Of a stretch of 64,000 nucleotides of DNA, positions 60,767 to 64,000 are shown one piece after another. The translations under genes were made by a program, and so were the position numbers. The DNA is taken from assembly GCA_947643415.1 (NCBI GenBank), contig CANRWA010000017.1, positions 1 to 64,000 of the forward strand. The letters run 5' to 3'. Positions within the stretch are counted from its first letter, which is position 1. Each line of letters begins with the position of its first letter. Below the pieces are notes generated by a model. That model was not told the origin of the DNA. It ran no database searches and worked only from the letters and a program-made list of their open reading frames with translations. The DNA comes from an uncultured Clostridia bacterium (lineage in GTDB: Bacteria; Bacillota; Clostridia; Lachnospirales; Lachnospiraceae).

Positions 60767-62173
60767 TTAGTTGTTGTTCGTACTTATTACAGCAGTTTGT
60801 TTCTGCATCTCATTCAGCCTTTTGTGGAGCGGTATCGCCATGAATACTGTTATGACTGCGGAAAGCACATCGGCAATCGGCTGGGCATACATTATTCCAT
60901 TTAGCCCCCAGACAATCGGAAGCAGCAGGATAACGGGGATAAAACAAATCCCCTGCCGTAGGGCTCCGAGGATAAAACCCTCTCTGCCTTTTCCCAAAGC
61001 AAGGAACAGGGAAGAATACACCGTATAAAATCCAAAGAGCATAATGGTAATGCCGTTTGCCCTCAAAGACGCTGCTCCGATGCGAATCATCTCGGCATCG
61101 CCCTTTGTGAACTGGGAAACGATAGCCGTAGGGAACAGAGCCAGTATCACACCGAAAATCACACAGAAAACCGTAGACCATAGGATGGAAGTCTTGATTG
61201 CTTCACGCAGACGGTCAAACTTCTTCGCCCCGTAACTGTACCCTGCAATGGGCTGAAAGCCTTTGATGAACCCGAATACGGACAAGCTGCCCATTGAGAT
61301 AAGGCGGGTGACAACGCCCATGCCTGCAATGGCAGAGTCCCCGTAATCACCGGCGGCATTGTTGATTAAGGAAATGGACACACTCGTTAAAATCTGGAAT
61401 ACCAATGTCGGGATGCCGATTTTGAAAATCTCAGACATGGTTTCTTTTGTATATGTGCAGTCCTTAACCCGAAAATGGAATACGCTTTTTTTCCGAAAAA
61501 TATAGGTCAGATATACGCAGGTTGAAACGACTTGTGAGATTGCGGTCGCTATCGCCGCTCCTGCCACGCCTAAATCAAACACATAGATAAACAGCGGGTC
61601 TAAGGCGATATTGAGTACCGCTCCCGTCAGCAAGGCACACATGGTTGTTTTAGCAGCCCCCTCGCTAGTCACAATGTTATTCATCGTGACATTGAATACA
61701 TTGAAGATGCAGGAAACAATGTAAATGCTCGCATATGTGGTGGCAAAGGGCAGGATGCTGTCGGTTGTCCCCAAGAGCTTCAGTATGGGATGCAGGAACA
61801 CCATAGAAATAATAATGATGACCGCCCCTACGGATACGCTGCTGTATAAAGCGGTACTTGCCACTTTATCCGCATTTTCCTTATCCCCACGACCTAACAA
61901 TCGGGAAATGTAAGAAGCCGCACCGTTTCCGAACAGCAGACCCAGACCAGTGGCGACCTGTCCGAGCGGATAGACCACGGAGATTGCCCCCATCTGGCTC
62001 TCCCCTAACCCGCCGACAAAATAAGCGTCAACAAGGTTGTAGAAAGCATTTACCAACATGCCAACCATTGTTGGGATGCCCATTGCTAAAAGTGCCTTTG
62101 GTATGGATGTGCTGCCGAGCAGCTCCATCTTTTGGAGAGTACGTTTTTTAGCTGCTCTTTTTTGACTGTTCAT
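60767..62173 (-). CDS. MATE-family multidrug efflux transporter
   Basis: The 468-residue protein has 12 predicted spans and MATE features: SIPKALLAMGIPTMVGMLVNAFYNLVDAYFVGGLG, GLLFGNGAASYISRLLGRGDKE and a repeated arrangement in the second half. It exports drugs or organic cations with Na+ or H+. AGGAG precedes the ATG. It is divergent from a PadR gene across a 123-base control region with two operator-like sites, so it is probably repressed by PadR. Confidence 0.92.
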   Translation of the reverse strand: MNSQKRAAKKRTLQKMELLGSTSIPKALLAMGIPTMVGMLVNAFYNLVDAYFVGGLGESQMGAISVVYPLGQVATGLGLLFGNGAASYISRLLGRGDKENADKVASTALYSSVSVGAVIIIISMVFLHPILKLLGTTDSILPFATTYASIYIVSCIFNVFNVTMNNIVTSEGAAKTTMCALLTGAVLNIALDPLFIYVFDLGVAGAAIATAISQVVSTCVYLTYIFRKKSVFHFRVKDCTYTKETMSEIFKIGIPTLVFQILTSVSISLINNAAGDYGDSAIAGMGVVTRLISMGSLSVFGFIKGFQPIAGYSYGAKKFDRLREAIKTSILWSTVFCVIFGVILALFPTAIVSQFTKGDAEMIRIGAASLRANGITIMLFGFYTVYSSLFLALGKGREGFILGALRQGICFIPVILLLPIVWGLNGIMYAQPIADVLSAVITVFMAIPLHKRLNEMQKQTAVISTNNN

Positions 62174-62189
62174 TTTGAACTCCTTTCTC

Positions 62190-62218
62190 TTGACAAATAG
62201 TGTTATTTATACTACTAT
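62190..62218 (+). promoter_or_regulatory. Sigma-A promoter of padR
   Basis: TTGACA (62190-62195), 17-base spacer, TACTAT (62213-62218). The -10 box lies inside operator-like site 1 (62212-62230). Confidence 0.75.
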
Positions 62219-62230
62219 AAAATACAGTAG
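62212..62230. promoter_or_regulatory. Operator-like site 1 (probable PadR site)
   Basis: CTACTATAAAATACAGTAG is an imperfect dyad sharing the CTACT/AGTAG arms and a following TTG with site 2. It covers the padR -10 box. Confidence 0.65.
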
Positions 62231-62246
62231 TTGCGTTACGGGGATT

Positions 62247-62275
62247 ATAATACTATAATTTATAGTAGTTGTCAA
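62247..62275 (-). promoter_or_regulatory. Sigma-A promoter of the MATE gene
   Basis: On the minus strand: TTGACA (62275-62270), 17-base spacer, TATTAT (62252-62247). Site 2 (62251-62267) lies between the two boxes and touches the -10 box. Confidence 0.75.
62251..62267. promoter_or_regulatory. Operator-like site 2 (probable PadR site)
   Basis: TACTATAA-T-TTATAGTA is a perfect 8-bp dyad with a 1-base centre, inside the MATE promoter spacer. It matches site 1 across most of 19 bases. Confidence 0.75.
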
Positions 62276-62296
62276 TAGAAAAAGGAGGGATTTTAA

Positions 62297-62824
62297 ATGG
62301 CGACCATTGACTTGATTGTATTGGGAATGTTGAAACGGGAATCCTTGAGTGCATACGATATTCAGAAACTGGTGGAATACCGCAACATTTCAAAATGGGT
62401 AAAAATCAGCACACCATCCATCTATAAAAAGGTGATCCAGTTGGAAGAAAAGGGGCTTATCACAAGCCGCACGGAGAAAGAGGGAAAAATGCCCGAAAAG
62501 GCAGTATATTCCTTGACGGATGCAGGAAATGAGGAATTTGAGAAACTGATGATTGAAATATCCTGCAAGCCGATTCACATATTCTTGGAGTTTAATGCGG
62601 TTATTGTTAATTTAGAAAGTATGGAAAAAGAACAACAGAGGGAATGTCTGGATAACATTGAGAGCAATATCAATGTACTGAAATCCTATCTTGAGGAGAA
62701 CATGGACTTAAAAGAAAATGCCCCCGATGTTCCTGCCACGGGTATGGCAGTTCTGCATCAGCAATTTCGATTAGTGCAGGCAATCGAAGAATGGATAAGG
62801 GAATTGAAAGAAGAACTGCTGTAA
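62297..62824 (+). CDS. PadR-family transcriptional regulator
   Basis: The 175-residue protein has an N-terminal winged helix (IDLIVLGMLKRESLSAYDIQKLV...TPSIYKKVIQLEEKGLITSRTEK) and a C-terminal helical dimer arm (about 90-175), the Vir-like PadR form. PadR proteins commonly repress neighbouring efflux genes and their own. AGGAGG precedes the ATG. Confidence 0.93.
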   Translation: MATIDLIVLGMLKRESLSAYDIQKLVEYRNISKWVKISTPSIYKKVIQLEEKGLITSRTEKEGKMPEKAVYSLTDAGNEEFEKLMIEISCKPIHIFLEFNAVIVNLESMEKEQQRECLDNIESNINVLKSYLEENMDLKENAPDVPATGMAVLHQQFRLVQAIEEWIRELKEELL

Positions 62825-62962
62825 ATGTAGATGGTTTAAAACATAGCAAGAATGATGAAAAGATAGAAAACTCCTTGTGCTACAATATCTCATTGAACCC
62901 CTGCTTTGACATTTCGTAATGTTAAAAAAATGAAGGTGAAAACGAGGAAAGGAGGTCGCAAA

Positions 62963-63850
62963 ATGCAAGGTCAGACAGTACGCATTGTTTCGCAGGCTAT
63001 CCGCTATATCGAAGAACATCTGCATGAAAAGATGGATTTAGATATGGTGGCATCGGCACTGCACTATTCCAAATACCATCTGCATCGGATTTTTACAAAG
63101 ACCGTCGGCTTGACTATCCACGACTACGCAAAACGGCGGCAGCTTACAGAAGCGGCAAAACTTCTGGTGTTTTCTGCAAAACCGATTATCGAGATTGCCC
63201 TTATGAGCGGGTATGAAAGCCAGCAGGCATTTACGGATATTTTTAAGGCGATGTATAAGACTTCCCCTGCGGAATTTCGGGAAACGGAAAACTTCTACCC
63301 GTTACAGCTTGAAATTTATCTGAAGGAGGAGCTTGTAAAAATGGATTTGACAAAAGACAATATAAAATTTGCCACGCCCGAAGATGCGGATGACTGGATG
63401 GAACTGGTAAGCCTCACGATTGACGGCTATCCATGTCTTGATAAAAAAGATTACACCGCAAACCTGCATCGGTATATTGCGGATAAAAAGGCTTTGATTT
63501 TACGGGATGACGATATGGCTATTGGCGTGATGGGATTTTCGCAAGGCATAGGCAGCATAGACTTTCTGGCTGTCCATCCGCAGTATCGGCATCTCGGCAT
63601 TACAAAGCTGTTCCTTGATAAGCTGGCAGACGAGCTGCTCTATGGGAAAGAGATTACGTTGACGACATACCGTGCAGGCGATAAGGCAGATACGGGCTGG
63701 CGGGAAGAATACCGCCGTCTTGGATTTGCAGAACGGGAACTGCTTGTGGAATATGGCTACCCGACGCAGCGTTTCGTGCTTCCACCGAAAAACAAGGAGG
63801 AATCAGAGAATGACCGAAACACAGAAAAACCCGTTGGCAGAGAACTTTAA
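62963..63850 (+). CDS. AraC-family regulator fused to a GNAT-like domain
   Basis: The protein has 295 residues from the ATG at 62963 (AGGAGGT upstream). Residues 1-105 contain two helix-turn-helix motifs (DLDMVASALHYSKYHLHRIFTKTVG; PIIEIALMSGYESQQAFTDIFKAMYKTSP). Residues about 120-285 resemble an acetyltransferase-like fold (MGFSQGIGSIDFLAVHPQYRHLGITKLFLDKL). The effector domain may be used for ligand sensing rather than catalysis. It overlaps the following MATE gene by 41 bases. Confidence 0.85.
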   Translation: MQGQTVRIVSQAIRYIEEHLHEKMDLDMVASALHYSKYHLHRIFTKTVGLTIHDYAKRRQLTEAAKLLVFSAKPIIEIALMSGYESQQAFTDIFKAMYKTSPAEFRETENFYPLQLEIYLKEELVKMDLTKDNIKFATPEDADDWMELVSLTIDGYPCLDKKDYTANLHRYIADKKALILRDDDMAIGVMGFSQGIGSIDFLAVHPQYRHLGITKLFLDKLADELLYGKEITLTTYRAGDKADTGWREEYRRLGFAERELLVEYGYPTQRFVLPPKNKEESENDRNTEKPVGREL

Positions 63851-64000
63851 CGCCCTATCCCTTATCCGATTTGCTTTCCCAAGCATGGTGATGATGCTGT
63901 TTATGGGATTATACACCATTGTGGACACAATTTTCGTAGCAAGGTTTGTAGACACGAACGATTTGTCGTCCATCAATATCGTCTGCCCCGTCATCAATCT
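63810..64000 (+). CDS. MATE-family transporter, 3' end outside the window
   Basis: The first 63 codons are present: MTETQKNPLAENFNALSLIRF, then FAFPSMVMMLFMGLYTIVDTIFVARFV, which is the typical MATE N terminus. AAGGAGG stands 8 bases before the ATG. The start overlaps the AraC-GNAT gene in another frame, so the two are translationally linked. Confidence 0.85.
   Translation, partial: MTETQKNPLAENFNALSLIRFAFPSMVMMLFMGLYTIVDTIFVARFVDTNDLSSINIVCPVIN

Noticed and set aside
1-64000. CRISPR array, prophage or integrative element with integrase
   Set aside because: No evenly spaced direct repeats, phage structural genes or integrase genes were seen; the only transposon trace is the IS110 remnant.

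Overview
The window looks like a chromosomal segment of a motile, probably spore-forming member of the Clostridia, most likely a Lachnospiraceae-type gut bacterium. The evidence is: ribosome binding sites of the GGAGG type; sigma-A and sigma-28 (SigD-like) promoters; a T-box leader driving a non-discriminating AspRS plus GatCAB operon; CheC/CheD-type chemotaxis proteins; BspA-like surface proteins with lysine-rich Ig-like domains; a two-subunit LacL/LacM beta-galactosidase; and a LysM-GH18 protein of the spore-coat type without a signal peptide. No prophage, CRISPR array, rRNA or replication origin was seen.

Layout. 1-213: end of a tRNA cluster (Asp, Leu) with a terminator. 359-2755: three-gene ABC exporter. 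2829-3962: LysM-GH18 hydrolase. 3973-7274 (minus): SPFH protein plus two zinc-ribbon membrane proteins, resembling Bacillus YdjI/YdjG/YdjH but without PspA. 7507-7899: zinc-ribbon protein, divergent from it. 7951-8116: a long imperfect inverted repeat. 8153-15373: sigma-28 promoter, a flagellin carrying a zinc-protease domain (flagellinolysin type), then a 1643-residue giant flagellin and a terminator. 15420-18157 (minus): sensor kinase and response regulator. 18368-22130: CheC, CheD and a hybrid kinase. 22219-23310: surface protein. 23318-28356: T-box, aspS, gatC, gatA, gatB. 28396-28737: PilZ protein. 28806-31641: lacL, lacM. 31656-33706: a structured 34-codon ORF, apt and a purine permease. 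33834-35027 (minus): amidohydrolase. 35277-40115: an acidic unknown protein, two BspA-like surface proteins and a truncated AAA protein. 40147-45785: HAD phosphatase, a two-component pair and unknown membrane proteins, ending in an AT-rich zinc-ribbon/TPR protein. 45935-52452: a tightly overlapped six-gene operon (lipoprotein, two permease-like proteins, ABC ATPase, secreted repeat protein, membrane protein). 52453-54288 (minus): FliK-like protein. 54474-55832: serpin. 55835-58450 (minus): ferritin-like protein, kinase, regulator. 58662-59986: thioesterase and flavodoxin/ferredoxin protein. 60062-60550: degraded IS110 transposase. 60767-64000: MATE, PadR, AraC-GNAT and MATE drug-efflux cluster, probably acquired.

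The most unusual parts are the flagellin pair (an enzymatic flagellin beside a giant modular flagellin under one sigma-28 promoter), the undescribed ABC/lipoprotein/secreted-repeat operon at 45935-52452, the hairpin-built 34-codon ORF before apt, and a dispersed hairpin repeat family. One copy of that family places a second terminator between the T-box decision point and aspS.
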